In this document: positions 16,697 through 23,990 of the stretch, piece by piece
How the letters are laid out: every line of letters starts with the position of its first letter
Numbering within the stretch: position 1 is the first letter of the stretch
The notes under the pieces: generated by a model
The model's input: the letters and a program-made list of their open reading frames with translations, nothing else
Database searches by the model: none
What the model was told of the DNA's origin: nothing
Assembly: GCA_003136315.1 (NCBI GenBank)
Contig: PLDW01000058.1
Coordinates: forward strand, 1-32,457
Direction: 5' to 3'
DNA: 32,457 nt
Source: Gemmataceae bacterium
Lineage (GTDB): Bacteria > Planctomycetota > Planctomycetia > Gemmatales > Gemmataceae
Translations under genes and position numbers: made by a program

Positions 16697-17485
16697 TTAC
16701 TTTCCGAGCGTAGCCAGAAAGAGTTCCTTCATCCGCTTCCAGGAGTCTTCATCGGCGGTCTTATCGTACTTCATCAGCGGGTTCCCGACCTTGTCGGCAT
16801 CGGGGGAGGTGAAACTGTGGACAACCCCGTCGTAGTTGACGATCTCAGGCTTCACCCCGCCACTCTCCAGGGCTGCCCGGAACTGGTTGACCGACTTCTC
16901 GGGAACGTAGGTATCCGCCGCACCGTTGCAGACCAGGATCTTCGCCTTTACCGCCTTTGCCTCCTCTGCCGTCGCGACGGGGAGGCCCGCGTGGAACGTC
17001 GCCACGGCCTTCAGATCGGCCCCCGTGTAGGCGAGATGCAACGCAGTGGACCCACCGAGACAGTATCCGATCGCCGCGATTTTCGTCGGGTCGACGTTCG
17101 GTTGAGCCGTGAGTTGCCCCAGCCCCGCTGCCGCCCGTCCCCTCCAGAGCTTGACGTTGTCACGGAGGGTCTTCGACATCGCCAGGGCGTCTTGCGGGTG
17201 AGCGACATCGATCACCTTCCCGTCGCCGTACAAGTCGGCTGCGAAGGCTACATACCCAAGCTCGGCGAGTTGCTTGGCCCGCGTCTTGGCGTACTCGTTA
17301 AGCCCCCACCATTCCGGGAACACAAGCACCCCGGGGCGCTTGCCCTTGATTGCGTCGTCGTAGGCCAGGAACCCCTTGAGTTTGGTCCCATCACACTCGT
17401 ACTCGACCACCTTGGTCTGGACTGCGGCCGGGGCCAGGCTCGCGGAGAGGATCACCGCCGCGACAGAGGACACCTGACGTTTCAT
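16697..17485 (-). CDS. Dienelactone hydrolase family protein, exported, 262 aa
   Basis: An alpha/beta hydrolase with the DLH triad: Cys142 in GYCLGGS, Asp191 in GAADTYVP and His223 in VVHSFTSP. The Glu58 position in FPEWWG matches the family. ATG 17485 is chosen because GGAG lies about 9 bases upstream and it starts a signal peptide (MKRQVSSVAAVILSASLAPA). The 23 extra codons of the longer frame would bury that signal. DLH enzymes open lactones or hydrolyse esters; the substrate here is unknown and it acts in the periplasm. The gene follows the terminator of the spoVR operon, so it is probably a separate transcript. Confidence 0.87.
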   Translation of the reverse strand: MKRQVSSVAAVILSASLAPAAVQTKVVEYECDGTKLKGFLAYDDAIKGKRPGVLVFPEWWGLNEYAKTRAKQLAELGYVAFAADLYGDGKVIDVAHPQDALAMSKTLRDNVKLWRGRAAAGLGQLTAQPNVDPTKIAAIGYCLGGSTALHLAYTGADLKAVATFHAGLPVATAEEAKAVKAKILVCNGAADTYVPEKSVNQFRAALESGGVKPEIVNYDGVVHSFTSPDADKVGNPLMKYDKTADEDSWKRMKELFLATLGK

Positions 17486-17532
17486 CGCTGGACTCCATTC
17501 GAGGAAGGGCGAATTCTCACCGGCTTGGTTAG

Positions 17533-17564
17533 AAAAAAAGCCCGCCCGTAGCAACGGGCAGGCT
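17533..17564 (-). terminator. Intrinsic terminator of the yeaH-spoVR operon
   Basis: On the minus strand AGCC-x-GCCCGT pairs with ACGGGC-x-GGCT around a 4-base loop, followed by a run of seven T. It lies 26 bases past the stop of the last gene of the operon. Confidence 0.85.
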
Positions 17565-17589
17565 CAAATGGAGTACACATTCGGACAGA

Positions 17590-18057
17590 TCAACCTGCGA
17601 TGTCGCCCACGAGTTTGGCCAGAACCTCGTGTGTGAGGGCGAACGCGACCTGTTCCCGACCCGGGATCGGTCCAGCTGCGTAACGGCGGACAACGGCTCG
17701 CGTCACACCGTGCAGGAGGATCTCGTAATAGGCGAGCGCTTCACCCCGCCGGGCCGGAGCCGCACTTCGGAGCAGGGCTTCGTCGCGAGTGACGTCCACC
17801 TCGTGAACTTTGAGGGGTTCCATCAACCCGGTCACTCGTTTGGATGTGGCTGCGGCCCAACTGGCGTTGGTGAGGCCGGCCGGGGCATCGCTGACCCGTG
17901 TCAGGGACAACTCCCACACGAGGCAGGAGAGCGAGTCGGTCTTGTCGGCCGCGAGGTGGACTGCCCAACCAGCGACCGTGTCGGACCATGTGTGCCGCCC
18001 TCCACCGGCGGGTCGCCACTCACTTAGTTTTGGCAGGAGGGTTTCGGTGAGCGTCAT
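17590..18057 (-). CDS. Conserved-looking hypothetical protein encoded overlapping the spoVR end, 155 aa
   Basis: ATG 18057 is chosen because GGAGG lies 7 bases upstream. It starts 38 bases inside spoVR in another frame, so translation is likely coupled. The product begins MTLTETLLPKLSEWRP. It has a beta-rich middle (GWAVHLAADKTDSLSCLVWELSLTR) and a helical C-terminus (RGEALAYYEILLHGVTRAVVRRY). No known domain was recognised. Its position as last gene before the terminator makes it part of the yeaH-spoVR operon. Confidence 0.65.
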   Translation of the reverse strand: MTLTETLLPKLSEWRPAGGGRHTWSDTVAGWAVHLAADKTDSLSCLVWELSLTRVSDAPAGLTNASWAAATSKRVTGLMEPLKVHEVDVTRDEALLRSAAPARRGEALAYYEILLHGVTRAVVRRYAAGPIPGREQVAFALTHEVLAKLVGDIAG

Positions 18058-19582
18058 CAGCGCCTCCAATGGCTTGCTGGGTGTGATCGGTGCCGTCGAA
18101 ACTGAACACCGTGGGCTTGTTCTCAAGGACCGTTTCCAGGTGAACCGGGCGGGACCAGAGATACTGGAGATGGGTCAGGGTGTCCCGGGCCTCATCTACC
18201 TTTAAATCTACCCCATTGTGCTCGTGCCGCAACAGCAGTTCGCCACGGTTGCGGTGGTTCCCGTCGATCACAAAGATCCACGGTTTGCCGAAATTGGTCA
18301 GGCTAAACAGAAGCCGCTGCTTGACTTTTTGAAATTCCCGGGACTCGATCACGTAGTTTTTCGTCTGGTCCTGGTAGTTGAATGCAAACAGTTTGTGCTC
18401 CACGCAGAATTCTGGGGTCAAAAACGTATCGATGAAGGTAATATCGTTGTGGACCCGGCGGACCTCAAAGAGCTTCTGCCGGCCAAGCCCGAGTTGCTTG
18501 TCCCAGGTCCGTTTCCGCTCCATATCCTCGCAAGTCTCCCATTCCGGCCCAAACTGCCCCATATTCCATCGCCGCTCCACATCCCGCAACAACTCAATCC
18601 CCAGTTTGTACGGGTTCAACCGACGGGAGCTGGTGGCCATCGTCCCGGAGTGGTGGTCGGCGTAATCGATCACCTCCGAAGGCTGAAGCACTTTCTGTGT
18701 CATGATGGTGCTGTGCCAGAAGCTCGCCCATCCTTCATTGATAATCTTTGTCTGAGCCTGGGGATAAAAATAATAGGCTTCGTCCCGAACGATGCTCAGC
18801 ACATCTCGTTGCCAGTTCTTGAGGGGAGCGTGCTCGATCAGGAACAGTAAGACATCTTTCTCGGGGCGTTCCGGGAAATGCGACACCCGCTTGTCCGTGA
18901 TTTTCTTCCGTTCGTCGTCGGCAGCCTTGAGCCGACCCGGCGGGTTGATGTACTCGTCCATGTATCCCTTGGCCTTGAACCGGGGTGAAGCACCGGCCTC
19001 GGGATCTTCGGCCGCAGGTGTGGCGAAGTCGTATTTCGACTGGTCGTCGCGTCGCTTGATCGCGACCGAATGGATGTCGATCAGGTCGTCAACCGACATG
19101 CACCGGTCGACGAATTTCTCGACTTCGTCCTCCCCGAACCGCTCGACGTAGTGGCGAATCCGGGCCGCGTGGTTGGCGACCTCATCCATCATCTTGCGGG
19201 ACGTGTGGCCGAAATAGGCATTGTTCTTGAAAAAATCACAGTGCCCATACACATGGGCCATGACCAACTTTTGATCGACGGTATGATTGCACCGCATCAG
19301 ATAGGCGTAGCACGGATCGTTATTGATCACCATTTCGTAAATCTTCGAGAGCCCGTACTCGTAACTCTTCTTGAGTTCCTCGTACTGCATCCCGAACGAC
19401 CAGTGCGGGTAGCGGGTCGGGAACCCGCCATAGGCCGCGATCTCGTTGAGGTCATCGGCGTCGACCACCTCGAAGATGGTCTCGTAGAAGTCCAGCCCGT
19501 ATGCGCGGGCGTACCCCTCGATCTCGTCCTTCAGGACACGCAAATTGGGCGGCAAGTTCGTGGTGTAAAAGCCCAGGCTCAT
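18020..19582 (-). CDS. spoVR: SpoVR family protein (YcgB-like), 520 aa
   Basis: The sequence has hallmark SpoVR blocks: an early YGLDFYETIFEVVD, YGGFPTRYPHWSFGMQYEEL, INNDPCYAYLMRCNH, MAHVYGHCDFFKNN, a late NEGWASFWH and a C-terminal LSLTNFGKPWIFV-like segment. Length is normal for the family. SpoVR affects cortex formation in Bacillus. In enterobacteria and many non-sporulating bacteria it is found with the PrkA kinase and YeaH in a stress or starvation module of unclear biochemistry. Here it lies 22 bases after the A2 coiled-coil gene and overlaps the 155-aa gene. Confidence 0.93.
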   Translation of the reverse strand: MSLGFYTTNLPPNLRVLKDEIEGYARAYGLDFYETIFEVVDADDLNEIAAYGGFPTRYPHWSFGMQYEELKKSYEYGLSKIYEMVINNDPCYAYLMRCNHTVDQKLVMAHVYGHCDFFKNNAYFGHTSRKMMDEVANHAARIRHYVERFGEDEVEKFVDRCMSVDDLIDIHSVAIKRRDDQSKYDFATPAAEDPEAGASPRFKAKGYMDEYINPPGRLKAADDERKKITDKRVSHFPERPEKDVLLFLIEHAPLKNWQRDVLSIVRDEAYYFYPQAQTKIINEGWASFWHSTIMTQKVLQPSEVIDYADHHSGTMATSSRRLNPYKLGIELLRDVERRWNMGQFGPEWETCEDMERKRTWDKQLGLGRQKLFEVRRVHNDITFIDTFLTPEFCVEHKLFAFNYQDQTKNYVIESREFQKVKQRLLFSLTNFGKPWIFVIDGNHRNRGELLLRHEHNGVDLKVDEARDTLTHLQYLWSRPVHLETVLENKPTVFSFDGTDHTQQAIGGADDAHRNPPAKTK

Positions 19583-19604
19583 GGTGGTCCGCCTTCGGTT
19601 CGGT

Positions 19605-19991
19605 CTACTTCCTGACCAGTGTAACGATCAACCCCGACGCGAGGGAGAGGACGGCTCCAATCAAGATAGACACCAGCGCCCAGAGCCGGGCCGACCACGT
19701 CTCAACTCGTTTGAGGTGATCGTCGAACCGTTGGCGCAGGACGGCGTTCTCCTGGCTGGCAGCAGCCAATTCGGCCTGGAATGATTCGATCCTCGCGTCC
19801 GCCCGGTCCAACTCACGGCGGGTGTGAACTGCCTGTTCATTTGAGCGTGCAGCTTCTTCTCGCGCCGCTTGAAGTTGCTCGGCTTGTCTCTCGTGTGAAG
19901 CCCAGAGGTCTGTGACTTCCTGTGGGGCGGTCTCCAGCCGATTGCTCAAGACATCGCAGAGGCCGGACAACTCAGCAATGGTCTTAGCCAC
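19605..19991 (-). CDS. Coiled-coil protein with C-terminal membrane anchor, copy A2, 128 aa
   Basis: The start is the GTG at 19991, chosen because the next codons (AKTIAEL) line up with the start of copy B2. Another GTG lies one codon upstream. The product has a long heptad-like helix (residues about 10-95: ERQAEQLQAAREEAARSN, ELAAASQENAVLRQ), then DDHLKRVETWSARLW and one hydrophobic segment (LVSILIGAVLSLASGLIVTLV) at the very C-terminus, as in a tail-anchored protein. It begins 2 bases after the stop of A1 and ends 22 bases before spoVR. No known family recognised. Confidence 0.75.
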   Translation of the reverse strand: MAKTIAELSGLCDVLSNRLETAPQEVTDLWASHERQAEQLQAAREEAARSNEQAVHTRRELDRADARIESFQAELAAASQENAVLRQRFDDHLKRVETWSARLWALVSILIGAVLSLASGLIVTLVRK

Positions 19992-19993
19992 CA

Positions 19994-20339
19994 CTATCCC
20001 TCCCCGCTTTCACCCAGGCTTTCACTCACTTTTTGGCGTTGGATTTTAATCCTTTCGACGAGAATGTCATCCCACAACTTGCGCATCTTCCGCCGAAGTC
20101 GGAGGTCTTCTTGAAATTCCCAATCGTAGAAGTCCGATGACCGAGTCACTCCCGCATCCGTGAGGGTCAGCCGGACGGTACCGGTCACAGCCTTCTTCGT
20201 GTTCACCCGGCTCCCAGACAACTGTCACCTGACCGGCTGCATCTTTGAGGATGTGTTCAAGCATCGTCTCCGCATTCTGCACGGGAGGAACCAGATCGGA
20301 TTCGAGGGTCGAGTCGATCCGCAACGTCTTAGGTCCCAT
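19994..20339 (-). pseudogene. Copy A1 of the small operon protein, broken by one extra base
   Basis: The first 45 codons (MGPKTLRIDSTLE to VVWEPG) match copy B1 without gaps. The last 69 residues (NTKKAVTG to GESGEG) also match B1 without gaps but lie in another frame. The whole stretch is 346 bases against 345 for B1, so exactly one extra base near 20204-20212 separates the halves. It is either a real frameshift or a sequencing error. The downstream half could only be made alone from a TTG start. Shared blocks include RKLWDD(I/V)L.ER and GESGE. Function unknown. Confidence 0.75.
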
Positions 20340-20351
20340 GTTTCATGCTCC

Positions 20352-20390
20352 TCACCGTCCCGTTTTCAGAAGCTCTATGATTCTCCCGAG
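20352..20390 (-). pseudogene. Fossil of the yeaH 3' end
   Basis: On the minus strand 13 codons read LGRIIELLKTGR-stop. This matches the yeaH C-terminus LGSIKEFLKTGR-stop, and the DNA is alike too (GACGGGACGGTAA against AACGGGACGGTGA). It sits just before A1 exactly as the real yeaH end sits just before B1, with an offset of 794 bases. It marks the edge of a tandem duplication. Confidence 0.85.
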
Positions 20391-20396
20391 GTCGGC

Positions 20397-20792
20397 CTAC
20401 TTCTTGGCGAGCATAACGAGCGTGACAATTAATCCGGACGCGAGGGAGAGGATCGCGCCGAGTAGGACAGGCACCAACCCCCAAAGTCGGCCCGACCAAG
20501 TCTCAACTCGTTTGAGATAATCGTCGAGTTGCCGTCGCAGAACGGCATTCTCCTGGCGTAAATCCGCAATTGCCTGCTCTCGCTCCCGACCAAGACTCTG
20601 CTCGACATCGAATTCTCGTCGGAGATGGGTCACGAGACCGCGTTGTTCGACTGCCTCCAGGCGGGCAGCGTGGAGGGAATCGGTGAGCCGCCTATGATCA
20701 GCCTTTAGAACGGTCGTCGCTTCCTGAGCATTGTCAAGGCGTTGGCTCAAGATGGCATAAAATTCCGACAGTTCGGCAATTGTCTTCGCCAC
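20397..20792 (-). CDS. Coiled-coil protein with C-terminal membrane anchor, copy B2, 131 aa
   Basis: It starts at GTG 20792, one base after the B1 stop; a longer frame upstream only antisense-overlaps B1. The product begins VAKTIAELSEFYAILSQRLD. It continues as a charged helix of about 90 residues and ends with LKRVETWSGRLWGLV plus a hydrophobic tail (VLLGAILSLASGLIVTLVML). It is homologous along its length to A2, most strongly in ENAVLR..DD.LKRVETWS.RLW and the tail. It is predicted to sit at the inner membrane with its helix in the cytoplasm. No family recognised. Confidence 0.78.
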   Translation of the reverse strand: MAKTIAELSEFYAILSQRLDNAQEATTVLKADHRRLTDSLHAARLEAVEQRGLVTHLRREFDVEQSLGREREQAIADLRQENAVLRRQLDDYLKRVETWSGRLWGLVPVLLGAILSLASGLIVTLVMLAKK

Positions 20793-20793
20793 A

Positions 20794-21138
20794 TCAATCC
20801 TCCCCAGATTCGCCGAAACTGTCAATAACCTTTTGCCACTGGAGCCGCATCCTCTCGGCCAACACGTCGTCCCACAGTTTGCGAAGTGAGAGCTGGAGAA
20901 ACCACTCCTCCCGAAAAGTGTCCGCCGTAAACGCCTGTCGACGCTCAACGCCCTTGTCCGATAATGACAACATGACAGTCGGATGCAAATCTGCATCCGG
21001 TAGCCCAGGTGTCCAGACTACCCCAACCCGTTCCGCTGCATCGCCGACGACATGTTCGAGTTCGGTGGTCGCCTTGTGAACGGGTGCCACCAAGTCGGGA
21101 GCGATGTTCGGGTCGATTCGTAACGCTTTGATAACCAT
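20794..21138 (-). CDS. Small operon protein, copy B1 (intact), 114 aa
   Basis: ATG 21138 lies 7 bases after the yeaH stop. The product starts MVIKALRIDPNIAPDLVAPV. It has a first half that looks like a small alpha/beta fold (HKATTELEHVVGDAAERVGVVW), a strand LHPTVMLSLSDKG, and a charged helix LSLRKLWDDVLAERMRLQWQKV. No cofactor or catalytic motif seen. It is always paired with the coiled-coil protein in this window (B1-B2, A1-A2), so the two may work together. I recall only vaguely similar planctomycete hypotheticals. Confidence 0.75.
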   Translation of the reverse strand: MVIKALRIDPNIAPDLVAPVHKATTELEHVVGDAAERVGVVWTPGLPDADLHPTVMLSLSDKGVERRQAFTADTFREEWFLQLSLRKLWDDVLAERMRLQWQKVIDSFGESGED

Positions 21139-21145
21139 TGATGTC

Positions 21146-22249
21146 TTACCGTCCCGTCTTCAGGAACTCCTTGATGCTCCCGAGGATCGCGTCGCGGTCC
21201 GGGATGCGGCTGACGACGACATTTTCGTGATCGTCGGTCAACTCGTTGACGTGCTCAAAGAACTCCCCGCTCCCGTAGGGGGATTCGACCTGCCCGTAGC
21301 CGAAGAGGTTGAGCTTCGGCAACAGCGTCTCGCCGAGGAGCGTCATGCACTTGGGGACGTCGTCTCCCCAGTTGTCCCCGTCCGAGAAATGGAACGCATA
21401 GACGTTCCAGTCGGCCGCCGGGTAGCGGGCGTCGACAATTTTGTTGCACAATTCGTAGGCCGAGCTGATTTTGGTCCCGCCGCTCTCCCGGGTGTGGTAA
21501 AAGGTGTTCTCGTCCACTTCGGCAGCGACTGCATCGTGAATGATGTAGACGGTCTCGACTCCCTGGTAGTGCTTTTTGATCCAGGTGTCGATCCAGAACG
21601 CCTCGATCCGGACGATTTCCTTTTGCTCGTCGGTCATCGACCCGGACACATCCATCATGTAAATGACACAGGCCACGCTGTCCGGCTTCGGAGTCTCCTT
21701 CCAGCTTCGATACTGCTTGTCCTCGCGGACCGGGACCACGGTCGGGTTGGTCGGATCGTAGCTGCCAGCCGCAATCTGCCGCTTGAGAGCCCGCTTGAAA
21801 GTCCGCTTGAAGTGTTTGAGCGACTCCGGCCCAACACTCCGGATGCTGGTGTACTTATCCTTATCGGTGAGGACATTCCGCTTGCCGCGTGGCTCGATCC
21901 GGGGGAGGGCGAGTTCCTCACCAAGGATCTCGGCAAGCTCTTCCATCGACAGGTCGACTTCGAGGATGTGTCCACCAGGGCTGTCACCCGCCTGGGGATC
22001 TCCTTCCCCGTCCTGTGGCTGGGTAAGGGGTTGGCCTGGCTGGCCATCCCCGACGCCAACCCCACCGGAACCCTTCTTTCCATAGCGGAACTGGGGCAAG
22101 TTGATCTGGGGAAGCGGGATCGACACCAGGTCGTTCCCCTTCTTGCCGATCATCTCGCCGCGGCTGATATACTTGGAAAGGTTACTCTTCACCTTCCCTC
22201 GCACCAGTTTGCGGAACCGCTGGAGGTCTTGTTCGATCTTTTGTCCCAC
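21146..22249 (-). CDS. yeaH: YeaH/DUF444 family protein with von Willebrand A-type domain, 367 aa
   Basis: DUF444 proteins accompany PrkA and SpoVR. The N-terminus (MGQKIEQDLQRFRKLVRGKV) is basic and is followed by a Gly/Asp/Pro-rich linker at about 58-93. The C-terminal half holds a vWA-like metal site: DVSGSM (Asp200, Ser202, Ser204), then GGTKIS and FSDGDNW. The start is GTG 22249 with GAGG about 9 bases upstream. It is somewhat shorter than the E. coli protein of about 427 aa. It is the first gene of a tight minus-strand operon. Here prkA, its usual neighbour, is separated from it by a toxin-antitoxin cluster and the SRP RNA gene. Confidence 0.93.
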   Translation of the reverse strand: MGQKIEQDLQRFRKLVRGKVKSNLSKYISRGEMIGKKGNDLVSIPLPQINLPQFRYGKKGSGGVGVGDGQPGQPLTQPQDGEGDPQAGDSPGGHILEVDLSMEELAEILGEELALPRIEPRGKRNVLTDKDKYTSIRSVGPESLKHFKRTFKRALKRQIAAGSYDPTNPTVVPVREDKQYRSWKETPKPDSVACVIYMMDVSGSMTDEQKEIVRIEAFWIDTWIKKHYQGVETVYIIHDAVAAEVDENTFYHTRESGGTKISSAYELCNKIVDARYPAADWNVYAFHFSDGDNWGDDVPKCMTLLGETLLPKLNLFGYGQVESPYGSGEFFEHVNELTDDHENVVVSRIPDRDAILGSIKEFLKTGR

Positions 22250-22360
22250 GGGGTACCGCCTCGGTTGATGGGCTCGATCCCTCTCCTTGAATCCTACCAG
22301 ATGGAACCCGTCTGAGCAAAGCGGAGTAATGTCCTGTTGGGAAACGGCTAGCGATGGACC

Positions 22361-22593
22361 TCAGTCCATCCAGTTATCGAACCGCAAACCCGGAACCTTT
22401 TCGAAGTCGCGGCGGTTGGCCGTGAGCAGCAGGGCGTCGGTCACGATGGCGATGGCTGCGATTTTGTGGTCGGCCGTGCCGATTCGGATCCTCCTGAACG
22501 ATTCGAACAGATCCGCAGCCTCCGGGCTGAACCGCGCAATGTGGTAATCGGCGAAGAAATCGAGCTGAGGTGATCGGTGTCCAGGAGAATCAC
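22361..22593 (-). pseudogene. VapC-type PIN toxin with 184-nt internal deletion
   Basis: GTG 22593 overlaps the antitoxin stop as GTGA and reads VILLDTDHLS. The rest of the PIN domain (DFFADYHIARFSPEAADLF to LRFDNWMD) continues in a shifted frame. Against the intact neighbour (417 nt) it is 233 nt long. The missing 184 nt remove about residues 10-72, including the central acidic residue, and break the frame. The C-terminal 65 residues are otherwise well conserved. Confidence 0.85.
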
Positions 22594-22805
22594 TCCGATC
22601 CCCTCCGCGCTTCCTCCCGTTCGGCCTCCCGTGCGGCCGCGCACTCCGCATCAACTTGTTTCACGAACTCACTCCCGGCAAACATGCCGATCGTGCGCCT
22701 CCAATCCTTTTTTGGCCCATGAAGGAGGGGAGCCTTCTGCTCCGCAAGTTGCCTCTCGACTGCTTCCAGGTGGGTGGCCAGGCCTTCCAGTGTAACCGGT
22801 GGCAT
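22590..22805 (-). CDS. Antitoxin of decayed VapC module, 71 aa
   Basis: ATG 22805 has GAGAGG upstream. The product starts MPPVTLEGLATHLEAVERQL, has KDWRRTIGMFAGSEFVKQV and ends REEARRGSE. It is homologous to the antitoxin at 23373-23591 (shared K.DWR...GMF and REAEREEARRG). It appears intact although its partner toxin is broken, so it is an orphan antitoxin that might still neutralise the neighbouring toxin (inference). Confidence 0.75.
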   Translation of the reverse strand: MPPVTLEGLATHLEAVERQLAEQKAPLLHGPKKDWRRTIGMFAGSEFVKQVDAECAAAREAEREEARRGSE

Positions 22806-22959
22806 GAGACGACCTCTCGGCTCGAATGTTCAGCAACGTAATTACGCATCGTGCTTGAGCGGTACACAGGCTCGAGCCTTCCTGGCGGAATCGTATCAGA
22901 CGGGAGGGGTCGGAGCAAAGCGGAGTGACGCCCGGTTGGAAATCAGCCAAGGGTTGGCT

Positions 22960-23376
22960 TCAATCGATCCAGTTGTCGAACCGCAACCCCGCAACCTGTT
23001 CAAAGTCCCGCCTGTTGGCGGTCAGGAGAAGTGCGTTGCCAACGATGGTGATTGCTGCGATTTTGCGGTCTGAGACGCCGATCCGGATGCGCCCAAAAGT
23101 GGTGAACAAGTTGGCAGCCGGATCACTAAACGGTGCAACCTCGTAATTGGCGAAAAACGCGAACAGGTTCGCCAGACGGGCGTAGGAACGGACCTGCCGC
23201 GCGACAAGCCGCTCTTTCGCGATCGATGCCATCCAGCCCCGCATCTGTTCCTCAACATTCACAATGGTCGTGCCGATCTCCTCATTCGTCAGGGCGAGAC
23301 GTGCCACCAACCGCTCTCGCCGGGTCGCATCAGGCGTTTGGAGAACGGTCAGGTGATCTGTGTCGAGGAGGATCAT
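22960..23376 (-). CDS. VapC family PIN-domain toxin, 138 aa
   Basis: The PIN fold has its acidic residues in place: Asp5 and Asp7 in LLDTDHL, Glu in NVEEQ, Asp in SDRKIAAI, and TANRRDF near the end. PIN toxins are Mg-dependent ribonucleases that cut tRNA, rRNA or mRNA when not bound by antitoxin. The start ATG overlaps the antitoxin stop as ATGA, typical of co-regulated pairs. Length is normal. It is more complete than its paralogue at 22361-22593. Confidence 0.88.
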   Translation of the reverse strand: MILLDTDHLTVLQTPDATRRERLVARLALTNEEIGTTIVNVEEQMRGWMASIAKERLVARQVRSYARLANLFAFFANYEVAPFSDPAANLFTTFGRIRIGVSDRKIAAITIVGNALLLTANRRDFEQVAGLRFDNWID

Positions 23377-23591
23377 TCGGTCAGCCCTCGACGGGCGTCT
23401 TCCCGCTCTGCCTCGCGGATGGCTTGTCCCTCAGCAATCACCTCTCGGACGAAATCGGGATCGTCATCGAACATGCCAACCGATAGCCGCCAGTCCTTCC
23501 TTTTGCCGGGTTGGGTGGCCTTCTGCTCTGTGAGAATCTTTTCCAGTGCGGCGACTCGGGCGGCCAGGCTTTCGAGAGTAATCTCGGGCAT
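23373..23591 (-). CDS. Antitoxin of intact VapC module, 72 aa
   Basis: ATG 23591 has GGGAGG about 9 bases upstream. The longer frame in front overlaps no known domain and is not used. The product is MPEITLESLAARVAALEKIL, then RKDWRLSVGMFDDDPDFV, then REAEREDARRGLTE. The N-terminal helix looks suited to dimerisation. The C-terminal charged segment should wrap the toxin. It is the likely DNA-binding partner and autoregulator of the pair, though no classic fold (AbrB, RHH) is obvious. Confidence 0.78.
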   Translation of the reverse strand: MPEITLESLAARVAALEKILTEQKATQPGKRKDWRLSVGMFDDDPDFVREVIAEGQAIREAEREDARRGLTE

Positions 23592-23869
23592 CGGACGACC
23601 TCCCGGGTTGGAGTCACACGTTGGCGGTCGCTCATAACCGGTGGCGGAGGCAAGACAAAACAGCGTCGTTGGTGCTGAGCAGCCGGGTATCGGCCTGAAC
23701 GATTGATTCCGTCGGAGCGAATCGTTTTCGGGCTGTGGGATCGAGAATGGGGCCAATTAATTGAGGATGGGGCACCCAATTGCAACCCCCGAGTCCCTCG
23801 ATGTGCCGGAAGCTCCGGCAGAAAAAATCCAAAAACCGAGTCGTCAGAATCGACCGCCGGGGGATGGAA

Positions 23870-23968
23870 GGATGGGGGTGCCCTGAGCCGCACCCTCCAA
23901 TGCTTATGGCTGCTGCTTCCGCCCTGACCAGGTTCACACCTTCAGGTCGGTCAGGCCCCCACCCCTCC
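23870..23968 (-). ncRNA. ffs: Signal recognition particle RNA, small bacterial type (4.5S-like)
   Basis: The minus strand carries the conserved apical domain: GAACCUGGUCAGG, then GCGGAAGC with its GGAA tetraloop, then AGCAGCC. The ends pair as in SRP RNA: 5' GGGUGGGGGCCUGA with 3' UCAGGGCACCCCCAUCC. Length is about 99 nt, like the E. coli 4.5S RNA. It binds Ffh for co-translational membrane targeting. A weak -10-like TGATAC lies about 17 bases upstream. Exact ends are approximate. T-rich stretches lie downstream near 23820-23835. Confidence 0.88.
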
Positions 23969-23990
23969 AAGCCCCGGCGGGAGTGTATCA

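Noticed and set aside
19994-20339. Programmed ribosomal frameshift in A1
   Set aside because: No clear slippery heptamer is visible near the shift, and the sister gene B1 needs none. A simple one-base insertion or sequencing error is more likely.
20397-20996. A 199-codon version of the B2 coiled-coil gene
   Set aside because: The first 68 codons run antisense-like through B1 in another frame. Homology to A2 begins at the GTG at 20792.
21104-22315. A 403-codon plus-strand frame across yeaH
   Set aside because: Antisense shadow of yeaH with its DVSGSM metal site. It has no domain of its own.
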